Source: Ascaphus truei (lineage: Eukaryota; Chordata; Amphibia; Anura; Ascaphidae). Taken from it: 64,000 nucleotides of DNA. The DNA lies in the NCBI GenBank assembly GCA_036426205.1, contig CM071570.1, positions 2,619,997 to 2,683,996 on the forward strand. Reading direction: 5' to 3'. The translations under genes and the position numbers were made by a program. The notes beneath the pieces were generated by a model. It saw only the letters and a program-made list of their open reading frames with translations, was not told the DNA's origin and searched no databases. Every line of letters starts with the position of its first letter. Positions within the stretch are counted from its first letter, which is position 1. Shown piece after piece: positions 11,837-23,890 of this stretch.

Positions 11837-13494
11837 CCTGTCGGTGGCTTGTCCTGGTGGCGACATGTGCGGCAGAGTCGCAGCCAAATCTCCCGTTCCG
11901 ACTGAAAGCAATGTGTAATTTATTGAATTTTTATCTTCTCAACATTTTCTCATTTACTTTTCTGACTGACGTTTGTGCGAATAATGCAGTATCTGAACTA
12001 TCCAAATATAGTATGAGATTTCCCAAAAATGTTATTACTTGAACTGGCAAAATAAGTACTGTACTACAATTATTAAAAGAACAATTCTGAAATATAAAAA
12101 TCTAAAGACCTAATTTGTTACCTTAAAGTTAAAGGAAATAGTTTACTTAATTTACATACAGTATTTGACTTGCATATCAGTTGTAACAATATTTTGTGAC
12201 GTGGTAGGTTTTTAAAGAAAATTTTTTTTTATTAAATATGAATTTTTACTTGTGTGCTTTTATATTGCAGAGTTGGCAATAAAAGGGAGAGAGGAATCGG
12301 TTTTGTCATTTGGTTACTCAACATTCTCTGTAAGGAAGTATAAAATGATGTGGAAACAATAGTTTTGCAGTTTTATTGCAGGATATTATAGCAATTGCAT
12401 GGTACATTCTGAGTATTAGTATCAAACCTGTGGTAATGAAGTCTTGTACCAGCCCGCGATAGGGGTGGTGGGGCTGACACCTGCTGGGCAGGTTAGAGGG
12501 GCAAACTCCCTCCACTGCCAGGCCCACTCACCCAAGCTGATTCTTTCTGTTTTGCGGATTGAATTTAATATGGCAGTGTGGACCAATCAGAACAGGAGCC
12601 ATTTAACAGCTCGCACCACTGAACTGTGATTGGCTGTTAAAAGAGAAGGTTCTATGAAAGTCAGTAGTTCCGAGAGTGACTTCGGAGACTGAGGAAGTGT
12701 GCTCCTATAATTCAGATGTCAGACCTTCTCTCCATCAGTCTGGCTCATCAGTGCACTTAGAACAGATTCAGCGAGGTACTAATGTGCAGCGCAAGTTTCA
12801 TATAATAAAGTCACAGTATTAGAGAGCTCTTCTCATGCTCCTGGGATGAAGTTTCTTCAGGTAATATGCCAATGTTAGACAAGCTTTTCCATCTACTAAA
12901 AGACTTTTATACCCTATACTGATCCTGAGACATCTCCTGGATCTTCCTGATGCACTGCACTGTTACTCAGCTTCTACGAAGAGAAGAGAATGTGAGTAAC
13001 CCAATCCTGCTTGGCCATTGTGAGACACAATCCCTGATTACAATATATTTTATTTATAGAGACTGCCCAAGGTTTTTAATCTGCCTGCCCACTGTAAATC
13101 TGTGTGCTGTGTTACAAGTGAGGATAGGCACAGCACGTAAGGTGTCCCATACCATCAGTTACTGTGAGGATCTGTTTGTTTACAATTTAAAGTTACAACT
13201 TGGACAGCATCTGTTCCACTGAAGCTTTATCCAGTTCAGCAAAACTTTAATCCCCTGCACCATCACGGAGCAGTTCCCACACAATTGCATCACACGTGTA
13301 AGCAGTCCCACACTAGTATTTTAAGCACTTGACTTAAAATATTGTATACGTTCCTTTATATTTATGGTACTTTTGCGTTAATGTGCATATAAATGATCAT
13401 TGTACTTCGGGTTCATGTTAATCTGTTTTTAGTAAAACACTCCTGCTTTTAAGGAGAACCCTATACAGTTTTAACTCTGGTGTCTCCTCAGTAC
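11837..13494. other. Non-coding intronic sequence
   Basis: AT-rich sequence with long A and T runs near 12210-12250. A pair of opposed CCAAT-type sequences at about 12576-12640 (ACCAATCAGAACAG and TGTGATTGGCTG) could be the ends of a small repeat or a weak regulatory patch. No exon found. Confidence 0.4.
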
Positions 13495-13830
13495 TGACAT
13501 ACCCCACTATACGGACCTTCACTTTACGGACATTTACAATAGCACCCTTCCCTTGTGTCCGTACGCTCACTTCGCAAGTACGGACACTTATCCAGCCCTA
13601 CAGACCACCGTAGTAGTGATGTGCTGATTCCCCTCGCCCAATTGGAAAACGGCAGCTCACACGTGCGCCTGTGAGTAGGACACCGGCACGTCCTGAACAG
13701 CAATACCCTACCTCTAACGAATAGTTCATGCATCGATAAGTGGGAAAAAGGTAGTGCTTCACTTTAAGTACATTTTCGCTTTACATACATGTTTTGGACC
13801 CATTGCGTATGTAAACGCGGGGTATGCATG
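13495..13830. mobile_element. Probable MITE
   Basis: The left end GACATACCCCACTATACGGA and the right end (reverse complement) GCATACCCCGCGTTTACATA share ATACCCC and a spaced TACGG/TACG pattern. The interior repeats the TACGGAC motif near 13505-13590. No coding capacity; ends and family are uncertain. Confidence 0.4.
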
Positions 13831-14360
13831 TATCTACTTCTCCTTGCAGCTCAATACAAGTTACATGTGCTAAAGACTTTGCTTTAGTGGTTGTTGTGCC
13901 TCTGCATTTAGAAAGTGTATTTAATGATTTCATCTGTAGTGAAAAGTTAAATAGAGTCTATATCATTCAGTATATGCAAATTATGTTTCAACCTGCACAC
14001 TGCATGAAGCGGGTAAGAGCCAGTTATTGAGAGACATCTCACTGCTGCACCTAGAGCATAAAAACAAATACCAACTATTTTATTTCTGCGTCTCCATCCT
14101 AGCATCCTTTTAAATTATATTTGTTGTTTTACACTACTCTGTAGTATTTAAAGTTTTGTGAAGACTCTTCCTGGGTATCCCGATTCACTGTGATATTAAA
14201 ATAATTGAGTTATACTGCCTGACTAAGCAGGAGAAGCCAAGTGAAGAACGCTGGATACCCCCTGTGACATCAGACGCCAGGCAAGTGCTATGCCAATGGA
14301 GGTCATTGCTTACATATAAAAGGAAGAACAGAGCACACAGAGGGGAGTATATATCATATT

Positions 14361-14719
14361 TTATAGTATGAGAGGGGTAAAATCCCAACTTGCAATTCAA
14401 TTAAAAGACGTAAGCTCCAATCGAACGCAAACCGGGAGTCCCATGTGGGTAATGGCTTCCAGGGGTGGTCTGTGTTCCCACCCAACCTCCACCACTCGAA
14501 CTTAACTGGAAATGAAGATGAAACTATAAGTAGCTGTCTGTGCAATCCCTATGCTTTCAGATTTCAGGTGCTTCGTCAGGGCCTCAATAGAGGTTGAGTG
14601 GTGTCACGCACCACCCCTGGAAGCCATCGCCCACACAGAACTCATAGTTTGTGTTCAGTGGAGCTTACGTCTTTTAATTAAATTATAATTTGGGATTTGA
14701 CCTTTTATATACTATACAA
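14361..14719. mobile_element. Foldback element, ~360 bp
   Basis: The outer arms (14361-14420 and 14661-14717) pair around AATTAAAAGACGTAAGCTCC. Inner arms pair at TGGCTTCCAGGGGTGG (14452-14468) and CCACCCCTGGAAGCCA (14612-14627). The centre holds GCTTCGTCAGGGCC (14570-14583), a motif shared with other hairpins here. It is non-coding and belongs, by this motif, with the ACGCGTTTC hairpin group. Confidence 0.6.
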
Positions 14720-14722
14720 TTT

Positions 14723-15677
14723 GATATATACTCACCTTGTTGCGCTCTGTCCCGTGAGAGACTTGGATCGTTCCATTCAAAAAGAGGAGCTGCAAGAGGG
14801 GTATTCAACTACTATACTCCACTGGATCCAAGGAGACTTTTGCGCAGTTAAGTTTTGGTTTGTTTTTCTGGACTTGCATATACCCAGTTAGCATGGGAGG
14901 AAGCTACAATACACAAAAAAAAATTAAAACAAATCACAATGTTCATCAAAACACGGGTTGATTTTTATGCATACAACTGCGGAATAAGAATATCCCTCAC
15001 GTTGTGTCCCGATTGATCCTGGCATAAAACCATTAACTTGTTGGTAAATGAACAATACAGCATCAGAGTCACTAGGCATTTAGGGCCTAGTGACAGTATA
15101 TTAATCACTGTGTACTGTACATGTTCAGCAAATCCGACCGAGAAAAGAAAGGAACACAAAGTGCCCAAAGGTTTTAACCTATTACAATCATTTTCTTACT
15201 TTCGCAGTACACATAAGTGTGTCACTACATGATAATCGAATTAACATATAAAGGGGGTTACCAGGAACTTTTAGGGTAACAGATCAATTTTTACAAGTAA
15301 TTTAAACAGCAAGAAAACCAGATGAGAAAAACATTACCATTTTATAGGAATTTAGCTCTGTGTTAGGAAAAAGGCACATCACCCGTGGTTATAAAATGTT
15401 TTTTAATCTAAAAGTAAGAATCTGCAACTTTGCAGAAAACTAGTCACAGATGGCTTGGTCTATCACAGATTTTGTAGCGGAAAATTTTAAATTTCAAGCT
15501 TGTTATTTGAATAGATCCTGTGGTCATTGTGTTTAGAACAGCTGGAGGAAAACACATTTTGCATACATAAGATACAAGTGAGCATAATGAGTACATGGCG
15601 CGCTCAACTTTGACTTCCCATTCTCTGAAAGATTACTGCATAGTGTCACCATTCAGCAAATCTCAAACTAAGTCCCT
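14723..15677. other. Non-coding intronic sequence
   Basis: AT-rich; no exon, no clear terminal repeats. Small frames only. Confidence 0.4.
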
Positions 15678-16074
15678 TTAAAGGAGCACTCCATTCAATA
15701 TCCTACATGTTTGGTGTTTTTTTTAAATAAAATCAGTTCTGTGATATTAGATAACACTTACATTATTTTTTTTGTCAACTCTTAATGCCAATTTTAATTA
15801 GTTTAATATACTGAGCATCCTGTGATTTCTATAGCAGGTTTAGCCCACCTCCCCCCAGCTATGCTTGTGATAATGTGTTGCCAATATTCCCAGCAGTTTG
15901 AGCTGCAAACTGTAACACATAATCTTACCTTAGTAATATAAAAATACTTTGTACCTCTTGAGTTACACTGACTGAAGCATTGATTGAAACTGAAAGGCAG
16001 CCATTTAGTGAACCCTGGGAAGCTGAATCTTTGCTGATTAATTACGGATAACAAAATCAATTGGTAGCTTAGGT

Positions 16075-18936
16075 CAGCGGTGCGCAAACTGTAGGGCCGA
16101 TTATGAAGGGGGGGGGGCGCGGGCTGCTTGCAGGGAAACCTGGGGGCGGGCAGAGCTGTGCACGGGCGGCCAGAAGCTCCGTGCTGCTGCTTCTATGTCT
16201 GTGTCTTGCAGAGGGGGCGGGGCTTCTCTCTGCACACAGACAGCCCCTCCTTCTCTTCCTGTCTGCTTCCCGCACCAGTTTTCAGCAGCATGGGGGGTTG
16301 GGGGATCGGAGCATGTCGCCCCCCCAGGTGAAAGTGTGTGTGCTTGCTAGTTGAAGCTTTGTGTGCTATGGTTTGAGGGGGGGGGATTAGCAGTTGGTGT
16401 GGTGGGTTGTGGCGGGGCGCGGATTGAGTTTGAAGTGTTCTGTCATCAGCATCCTGATGGTGAGGGGTTTGAACGGTATACTCGGCGGGGGGATTAGGAT
16501 TAGAAGTTATAACGGCCGAGGCGAGAAGTGCCGGGGTAGGGGTGTGAAAGCGAGGGCAGGTAGCAGTGAGGGAGTGAGACGTGGGAGGGCGGTAGAGGCA
16601 AAGCGAGAAAGGGGAGGAGCTTGCTGGGTTGGAGCTGGGAAGGAGGACGAAGTGGCGTGTAAGAAGAGCGGACGTGTAGTGGACGGGAGGAGGCCGGGGA
16701 TGTCTACGGGTGCGAGCAGAAGAGGTACCAGCCACGCGAAGGGTGTAGTCCGGTGACACGGAGGGAAGGCCGATAAGGGGGGTTAGGGGTCCGCTGGACC
16801 AAGCGATCGCCTGGGAAGTGGCTGGTGTGGTGACCGGGAAGGGGGCGGACTGAGGGGGAAGATAAACTTGGTAAGCATAAGATGGAGGGTAAAAAGAAGC
16901 GGGGGCAAAGTTGCGGAGAGGTGCCAGTGCGCGAGGCAGGCAAGAGTAGAAGATAGGAGGAGCGAGAACGAACGGAAGGCAGGAGGGAGAGGTGGGGTGG
17001 GGAGGGGGCGCGGAGGGAGGGGGGGGGTGGGGGAGGGCGTGGTAGACGGGGTGCAGCGGGGGGGGTGAGTCAGGTGATAATGGGGAAAAAAACACTCGGG
17101 CAAAGAGCGAAAGGCAGGTGGAGGAGCGAAAAGGGAGGGCGGGGATGGGGGGGGATGAAGGTGGCTATGGGTGGGCAGCATGGTAAAACGGTGGCGATGG
17201 CTTAGCGTTCCTGCTTACGCCCTATCTCTACCTGGCCTTTCTTTATAATTGTCGCGGGTTTTGATGGGCATTGTTGCCGGCGGGAGGGAGGGGTGGGGGG
17301 GGCGGCGGGCCTGTGGGGGGTGGATGGGCGAGGGGCAAGAGGGGGAGGGGGGTGTCGTTCCCCCCTACCCCCCCCGGCTTTCGGGAGGGTGGGGGGCTGC
17401 GGGAGGGGGGACCAGCCGCGGCCATCCGCACCACGAGGGCCACCCCGGAGTGGTCCGACGACTCGGGAGGGTAATGGGTAGCCGCGCGAGAGGGACGGGG
17501 GCGGGGGGGATGTGAGGAGCGGAACCGCCTAGACGCACCCCGAGTGGCCCGGGGGGGGGGAGCGCCTGGACGGGGGTCTGTGTGCGGTGGGGGGCCGGAC
17601 GGGCGACGCTACTGGGGGTGGGAGTAGGTCTCGCTGTTGAGAAGGGCCGGGGGAGGGGAAGGGGGGGGGGGATTGGGAGCGTGCCGGGGACTCACCGCGG
17701 GATTGGGCGGTCAACGGGTGGGGATGAGGAGACGTGCTCCAGGGGGGGGCCCCTCAAACTTCTGTTGTGGCCCTTAGAGGTCGGGTTTTTTATGGAGGTG
17801 GGGGTGGGGAGGACGGGGAGGTGAGGGTGGCGGTGGTTTTGGGGTGGATTTCGGATTGGGGGAGGTGTCGTGTGGGGGGCGAGTGTGTGTGTTGGGGGAT
17901 GAGGTGGATGAGTGTGTGTGTGGTGGGGTGATGATTGTGAGTGATGTATGGGGTGAGTGTGTGTATGTGGTGTGATGATAGGATTGAGATTGGTGTGTTG
18001 TAATGCAGTGGTGCGCAAACTGGGGGTGGCAATGAGGCGCAAGATTATGTAGGGGGGGCGGAGGCGGCGTGCGACGAACGAAACACGGTGGTGCGCGGGC
18101 CAGTAGACGCTGTGCGCGAGGGGCGGCCAAGATGATGTGCACGGGCGGGCAGCCGAAGATGTGTGCAGGTGGCTGAGCAGGGTAGTGCAGGTGGCGGCAA
18201 TGATTGGTGTGTGAGCGCATGCGCAGGGGCTTTGGAGGTACAGGGAGGAGGACGCCCGAGCACGGTGAAGTGAAACGCCCCTCCAGGTGTCTGCCCTGCA
18301 ATAGCGCTGTGTTCCTGCAAGTGAAAGGGTAGGCTGCCACTATATCAATCACACTATGAATGTACAGAAATAATAAAAAAGAAAGTGAAAACACAAATTG
18401 AAAACGGGAAAAAATAAATAAGCATGGAGGGGAAGGAAGAAATAAAAAGGGGGGGGAGAGGGAAAGGAGGCTGGGTAGCAAAGAGGTGGATGAATGCCCC
18501 CCCAAAGGATTGCCTTTGTGCACGTACGCTCTCCCAAGCGTGGCGCTTGGGGAGACAAACAAAATTTACTTTGATGTGCGCTCAGCAGCAGTAAATACAC
18601 ACACACACACACACAGACACACACAGACACACACAGACACACACAGACACACACAAATAGCCCCGATCCACGCTAGCAAAATTATGCAGGACACCCTGTG
18701 CTCATGCTTGGAGAGTTGGTGATGTCACCGCTTCAGCAGCAGCGTGGACGCAGCCTAATTTGCAAGCGCGAGCTGTTGAAATATGTAAGTATTTAACATA
18801 TTTGGATTATATTGTATACGTTTAATAAAGGGTTTTTTTTTTTTTTTCAGTGATTTTTGATTACATCAGGCAGGGGGGGCGCCGAGAAATTTTATGGATG
18901 AAAAGGGGGGCTCGGCATAAAAGTTTGCTCACCCTG
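16075..18936. mobile_element. G-rich hAT-type non-autonomous element nested in the T2 MITE
   Basis: The ends are CAGCGGTGCGCAAACTG (left) and, reverse-complemented, CAGGGTGAGCAAACTTT (right), a hAT-like pattern. Flanking 8-mers GCTTAGGT (16067-16074) and GGTTAGGT (18936-18943, overlapping the last base) differ at one position and fit an 8-bp target duplication. A second left-end copy, CAGTGGTGCGCAAACTGG, sits inside at 18006, so one copy may be nested in or fused to another. Most of the interior (16105-18060) is extremely G-rich on the plus strand, with many runs of 5-10 G. Long proline-rich frames on the minus strand are a by-product of this composition, not genes. Confidence 0.65.
18595..18654 (+). 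repeat. (AC)n / ACACAG microsatellite
   Basis: Pure AC followed by four ACACACAGAC-type units, inside the hAT element. Confidence 0.9.
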
Positions 18937-19002
18937 GTTAGGTAATTGATTTTCAACTACAAGGTAAACAAGGCTGCATAATTAAAACAAAAAAAACAAA
19001 AT

Positions 19003-19110
19003 TTATATATATATATATATATATATATGATATGATAATATATAGTGAATATATATCTTCGTCATATTATATATATTTATATATATTATTATATTATATA
19101 TATATATCTC
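19003..19110. repeat. (TA)n-rich tract
   Basis: Alternating TA with a few interruptions (GATATATCTC-type), close to the right end of the T2 MITE. Prone to hairpin formation and length change. Confidence 0.85.
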
Positions 19111-19160
19111 TGATAGATATATGTTTTTTTATTAAAGTGCCACTTGGATTGCTCCTTTAA

Positions 19161-20380
19161 TTGGCTGTGGTCACCAAGTAAGGACATTACTCTTCTACCT
19201 TTAATAGGCTCTTAAAACAATTATCTACACTTTGCTCCCAAATATCCATTATATTGTACAACGCTATTGATTAATTAGTTAACTCAATTTCCGTGATTCC
19301 TTTACACACCAACTCAAAAGCGAAACCAAACAAACATCACAAATAACCTGCCTCCTTCAGGCCATAGAAAAGGTTTTCCTGGAGGAAAGTGAAATGAACT
19401 TCAGAAATAATGTTTTGTTTCTGTGCCGTATGAATTATTTTACTGCTGGAATCCAGCTTGTGCAACACCCCATTGTGTCACAGATTCTGTACATAACTTC
19501 CGTATAATCTGGAGAACTAAATATAAAGCGTAGATCCAGACACCATGGTCCAGAAAGTGTCTATGACAAGTAAACGATAGTCGCTGCGATCTTATTACTA
19601 ACACTTTGATAATGAGATCATGTTATCACTTCTAAGAGAACCAGTGTTACAATCCATTACTTAACCTTCTCATAACATTTTTTTAAAAAGGCCGAATAGA
19701 AAACAAAATCGGGGTTTTTATTCACTTGTCTCCCAAATTTATTTTGCACTTCAGGTGACAAAAACAAAAACTTACGATGACATCTTTTCTGTACAAATCT
19801 AAGTTTGCACGCCGTCCGGTATGTTGAAAGCCGTATGACATCAAAATTCTGAGCCCCTTCAAATAAAAAAAGAAAGTAACTTAATGGAATACACAAAGTT
19901 TTTATAAATAATAAATAAAAATACCACTTGTGGGTACATTTGCATGTCTCAGACAGGTCTGCAAACCTGTCTTTCCCCATTATCGCTTAGCAAACAGTGC
20001 TTCAACTGCAGCCAGGGATTTTGGGTAATCACATGCAAATGAGCAGTCCCAGCGAGTCACTTGACTTTTGACCCATTTTAGCATGGACCCATGAGCTCAT
20101 GCCTGCCGTATTACACTGCTTTACAGAACAGTTTGGGTTAATAAAGCGCGGTGGAAGAGCTTGGTCATTTTTTTTACCCACCATTACTTTATTAATGTCT
20201 GGTTACAGCCACTTACCAGCCTCACCTTGCACAGCCAGCAACCAGCCTCACACTGATGAGGCCCAAAAGGTTGAAACCGCTGTCTGTGAGATGGGTTACT
20301 GGCTACAGTATGCACTTCTGTAACCCAGGCTGTGCTGGAAAGCTGGTTAATGCGGCAGGCATACGCTTATAGGGACAATA
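19161..20380. other. Intronic sequence around exon 3
   Basis: Outside exon 3 (19776-19856) no further exon or clear transposon was found. A possible small repeat near 20100-20290 has the shape of a CTGATGAGGCCC-containing fragment. Confidence 0.4.
19776..19856 (-). CDS. dtnb: Beta-dystrobrevin, coding exon 3 (second coding exon)
   Basis: An 81-bp exon coding [20 protein letters not shown] and then VQKRCH, with split codons at both ends (residues 23-50). This is the very conserved N-terminal segment of dystrobrevins just before the first EF-hand-like helix. The acceptor is a long T-rich tract ending GAAG, and the donor is CATC|GTAAGT, a strong consensus. The GG at its start completes the Arg codon opened by exon 2, and the C at its end joins TA of exon 4 to make Leu, so the frame holds across all three exons. 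The intron to exon 4 (5329-19775, ~14.4 kb) is filled with LINE, hAT, T2 and foldback repeats. Confidence 0.95.
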
Positions 20381-20783
20381 CATAGTTACATAGTAGATGA
20401 GGTTGAAAAAAGACGTACGTTCATCAAGGTTAACCTATGTTAAATTTAGACCACAAATACTTTATTCTATATCCGTACTTACTTATTCATCTAGAGGAAG
20501 GCAAAAAAAAACTCCAGTGACACATCATCCAATGATATCAAATAATGGGAAAAATAAATTCCTTCCCGACTCCAAGAATTGGCAATCAGATTACTCCTTG
20601 GATCAACATCCTTCCCATGTTTACTTATTTGGTATATCCCTGTATACCATTCCTTTCTAAAAAGATGTCCAACCTTTTTTTTAAAAACAAATCTATTGTA
20701 TCTGCCATCACAGTCTCCATGGGTAATGAATCCCCCATTGTAACTGTCCTTACTCTAAATAACCATTTCATTTGTTGCTGGTG
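20381..20783 (-). repeat. CR1-like LINE 3' end
   Basis: The minus strand reads in the order typical of a LINE C-terminus and tail: a worn MWNSLP-like segment, then MADTIDLFKKRLDIFL-type residues near 20680-20720. A non-coding tail follows, ending CATCTACTATGTAACTATG at 20381. This is an interspersed repeat I recognise as common in frogs. Several stops are present. Confidence 0.6.
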
Positions 20784-21043
20784 CGCTAATCAGTGATAAA
20801 TATAAATATTAAATCCCACTCTTAGTGACAGTAATGTATAATGTCCTAGGTGGACTGAAAGCAAAAAATGTAGTGAAAAGAAGTGCCTCAAGGTGACAAC
20901 TCAGGGTGACACTCCAAATAGTGTTATAGTGGGATAACACAAAAAACACTTACATTTGTAATGATTGTGTAATGTGTCTTGAGGTCTCTCAGCTGCAGCT
21001 CATCTTTGAGATTTCTCCACTCCCACCTGCTAAAATTGTATTC

Positions 21044-21674
21044 GCAACAGGAGACAAGTGCAAGAAAGTGCCAAATAGTGCGAAATTGCTTCTATATGTA
21101 TCCCACGGTTAGTATCGCACTCACATGGTGTGAAATATAACAGCATTTGAATAACCTATTCAGTATGATCTCACTCTTCCAATGGCGTATTTTCTTCCGT
21201 CTGGTCTGCAACGCTGGGGAAGCTCTGAGTACCGCTGACACTACTCTTTCTGCTCGTTTCTTCCCACAATGCTTTGCGTTGGGACTACGGATAGCCAAAG
21301 GATCACAAAGGACTCCAGACGTTCAGGAAATAGCCCAATGTGTTTCGTGATCAGCCATTTCTCATGTCCCCTGAGGGACACGAAATACGTTTGGCTATTT
21401 CCTGAGGAACTGGAGGAATCCTTTCTGAATCTTTGGTTATCCCTTGTCCCAATGCAAAGCATTGTGGGAACGAACTAGCGGAACGAGTAGTATCAGCGGT
21501 ACTCGGAGATCCCCAGCGGCGCAGACCAGACGGAAGAAAACAATACGTCATTGGATGAGTGTGATCATACTGACTATATTATTCAAATGCTGTGTTATAT
21601 TTCACACCGTGTGAGTGCGATACTTACCCTTGTGATGCACTTTTTGGCACTTTCTTATGCTTGTCTCCTGTTGC
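21044..21674. mobile_element. Foldback element with ~300-bp arms
   Basis: Arms mirror about 21359: GCAACAGGAGACAAG at 21044-21058 pairs with CTTGTCTCCTGTTGC at 21660-21674. Pairing continues through CCGTCTGGTCTGC (21198) / GCAGACCAGACGG (21519) and CACAATGCTTTGCGTTGGGA / TCCCAATGCAAAGCATTGTG-like segments. The loop holds GTGTTTCGTGATCAGCC and CCTGAGGGACACGAAATACG, a variant of the ACGCGTTTC/TCAGGGCC pair of other hairpins here. Arms have visible mismatches, so it is older than the 2135-3436 element. The real element may extend left to the GCGCTAATCAGTGATAAATA at about 20785. Confidence 0.65.
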
Positions 21675-21827
21675 TAATAAGCTTATTGGGGTTCATATTG
21701 ATATGGATAATTAAAAAGTGACTCACTGCTAGTGCTCATTTGCCTGTCATTGCCCAGAATCCTTGGCTGCAGTGGACTCACCGTTTGCCAATCGATAATG
21801 GGGAAAGGCAGGGTTTCAGACCGGTCA

Positions 21828-22140
21828 TGCTACGGCCCCAGTCCTCCCGGCTGCACACGCGGCTAGTGACGCGTGCAGCGATTACAGCCATGATCAGCGG
21901 TCTGTAGGGGAGCTATAGGGAACCGGAGCCATTACGGAGCATATCTGCCCTGCCATTGGCTGCGTGCCGCCACATGACCGCGTTGCGGCACGGGAAGACA
22001 AAAGTCTTGTCTTCCCTGCCAGTGTATGCATCACAGCGCTTTGCGTGCGCACACACAGCTACTGGGGCCTGCCCAATAGAGGGCTGTGCTGTGGTATGTG
22101 GCACTCACGCCGCCTTGACTACCGGGGACTCAGCCTGAGA
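21828..22140. repeat. CpG-rich MITE-like segment
   Basis: It starts GCTACGGCCCCAGTCC, and GCGGTCTGTAG lies near 21898-21908. The same pairing of GCTACGGCCCC and GCGGTCTGT recurs in 30396-30937. No coding frame; probably a member of that MITE group, with a GAAGACAAAAGTCTTGTCTTC hairpin inside at 21994-22015. Confidence 0.4.
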
Positions 22141-22925
22141 TGTGAATGTGCTCACAAGTGGTATTTTTATTATGTAGTTAACACTGTACGGTGCAGAGTT
22201 ATTGTCACTCTTGTTTACCCACCATAACTTTAGTGGCTTGTTATAAATAATACAAATTCTAATACATAAAGAACATTTGTTGGCCCTTTTCTATTCAGAG
22301 CAACGTACTGCATACGGAAGGGTAGTGACAAAAATACAGATATTTTTCAAACACAGAACGTTATTTCTAACTGACTTGTGGAACATGTGGAAAACATTTG
22401 ATAATTAACCTGTGTGTCTCACTCGGCTTAAAATGAGATTACTAGACCATGAAACAGTGCATACAATGAATACCGAAATGTGAATAATTCTAGATGAGAA
22501 TCATGCAAACGCGCACAAGTGAGTCACTTCAAGCTTCTACATTGGGTCTCATGCCTGCTGTTAGAAACAGCTTCTCTAACTTGCAGCAGGATGGAAAAGT
22601 TACTAATACACAGCAGTGTGCAGCTCACATTAACAAAAAACTCGGGACTATTAACATGCATCACACGATCGCCTGCAGCGTATTCCTGCTTCCTAACCAC
22701 CATAAATAGTGAGCCGACACTGTAGATTCAAAATATTTAACATCTAAACTACACAACGGTCTGTGTCAACAAAACACCCCAAAATAGGTTTCCAATCACC
22801 TGGAGATTTTCTAAATTGGATACAAAAATCATTATCATGGGTAAAATAAATGCACATATTGTAATTCCTCCTAAAACAGCATGCGATTGTAATGTGAATA
22901 ATGGCACACAAGTGGCAGAGCTTAC
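22141..22925. other. Non-coding, dtnb intron 2
   Basis: AT-rich intron sequence directly downstream (minus strand) of exon 2; nothing recognised. Confidence 0.5.
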
Positions 22926-22996
22926 TCATTTCCATGAAGAGCTGCCGCTTCTCCGCCATCGTCCCCCTCCTTTTGCTGCTGTCCTCAATCATGCTA
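22926..22996 (-). CDS. dtnb: Beta-dystrobrevin, exon 2 with start codon
   Basis: The start codon is at 22992-22990 and only four untranslated bases (TAGC) precede it in the exon. It codes MIEDSSKRRGTMAEKRQLFMEM and the first base of Arg23. The acceptor is TTCTTTCCAG and the donor is ATGA|GTAAGC. A second Met follows at codon 12; the family normally starts at the first MIE, which I chose because it directly follows the acceptor and matches the family's usual N-terminus. Exon 3 joins in frame to give [12 protein letters not shown]. Because almost no 5' UTR lies in this exon, a separate upstream non-coding exon is required. The intron to exon 3 is 19857-22925. Confidence 0.93.
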
Positions 22997-23222
22997 CTGG
23001 AAAGAACATACAGTGAAACATGTTGCAAGTGTCTAGAAAACGTGAGTAATTACAGCTCAGTTAGACATTGTCACCCCCCATTATGCAAAACCGCAAAGAT
23101 AAGGCATTTCAGGAAGTGAGCTAACATTTGGGTTTCGTTACAAACTGCAGTTATTACAGTTGCCATGAAGCAGTATATTTTGGAGTTACAATAACAAGAG
23201 AAAAGTTTTGCCATGTACTGCT

Positions 23223-23300
23223 GGGGTTCTCAACTTCAGTCCTCGAGAACCCCCCAACAGGACAGATTTTCGAGATATCCCGGCTTCATGGAACAAAAAT
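23223..23300. repeat. hAT-type MITE fragment
   Basis: The sequence GGGGTTCTCAACTTCAGTCC followed by CTCGAGAACCCCCCAACAGG is the typical left end of a widespread vertebrate hAT MITE (compare 63176). The right end is not evident. Confidence 0.5.
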
Positions 23301-23746
23301 AAACCAGGCCTCATAATCAGAATGGCTTCATTCTGAAAATGTCTAAAAGCAGCGGTTTTATAATGCTCCGAACTGGTTATGTTTCTTCTCAAAAGTCAAA
23401 AACAATTAAATGAGTTTTGTAAATTACATCTAACTAAATCTGTTTATATTTATTAATGACCATGTTGCACTGAAATTGAACGTTGTCTGCCTACCCGTTC
23501 GCATCATAGCCATGCCCAGCTGTCACAGCACAGACCATACACACAAAGTGTGATTCACGTGCACGAGCATTAGCACACGCGCCAACTATAAAACAAGCCT
23601 TAGTCACAAACCAGGATGTATACATGCCAGACGTATAAAGTACATGCTTATATCATGAAACATAAGTGAAGGCCAAAAGATATCACAATGAATTTAGAAG
23701 CACAAAGTGTTTTTATCATTCCTCATTAGAAATGTATACTCATTAG
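23301..23746. other. Non-coding, dtnb intron 1
   Basis: Nothing beyond AT-rich sequence was recognised; upstream of exon 2 on the minus strand. Confidence 0.4.
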
Positions 23747-23882
23747 CAGTGGTTGACAAATCACCAAAAAATCTACTCGCCACCTAGTACCAAAACGTGT
23801 GCTGCTTGGGCCAATATTTACTCGCCCGGGGGTTAAATCCACTCGCCCGGGGCGAGCAAATGTATAGGTTTGTCGAACACTG
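23747..23882. mobile_element. 136-bp hAT MITE with perfect 8-bp target duplication
   Basis: The ends are CAGTGGTTGACAAATC and (reverse complement) CAGTGTTCGACAAACC. CTCATTAG flanks it exactly on both sides (23739-23746 and 23883-23890). The interior carries two ACTCGCC repeats and a CTCGCCCGGG motif. A second, diverged copy of the same family lies at about 29807-29957 inside another element. Confidence 0.85.
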
Positions 23883-23890
23883 CTCATTAG

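Larger units (their letters stand above)
15682..19156. mobile_element. T2/Kolobok-type MITE, split by a nested hAT element
   Basis: The left end reads TTAA|AGGAGCACTCCA and the right end, reverse-complemented, TTAA|AGGAGCAATCCA. TTAA target duplications lie at 15678-15681 and 19157-19160. AGGAGCA-type ends after TTAA are a hallmark of the T2 family of Kolobok elements common in frogs. Without its nested insertion the element is about 600 bp. The interior also has a TA microsatellite. No transposase is present, so it is non-autonomous. Confidence 0.75.

Noticed and set aside
16193..17095. 300-codon proline-rich frame on the minus strand
   Set aside because: It is the complement of a G-run-rich transposon interior; neighbouring frames are equally open, and no domain is present.
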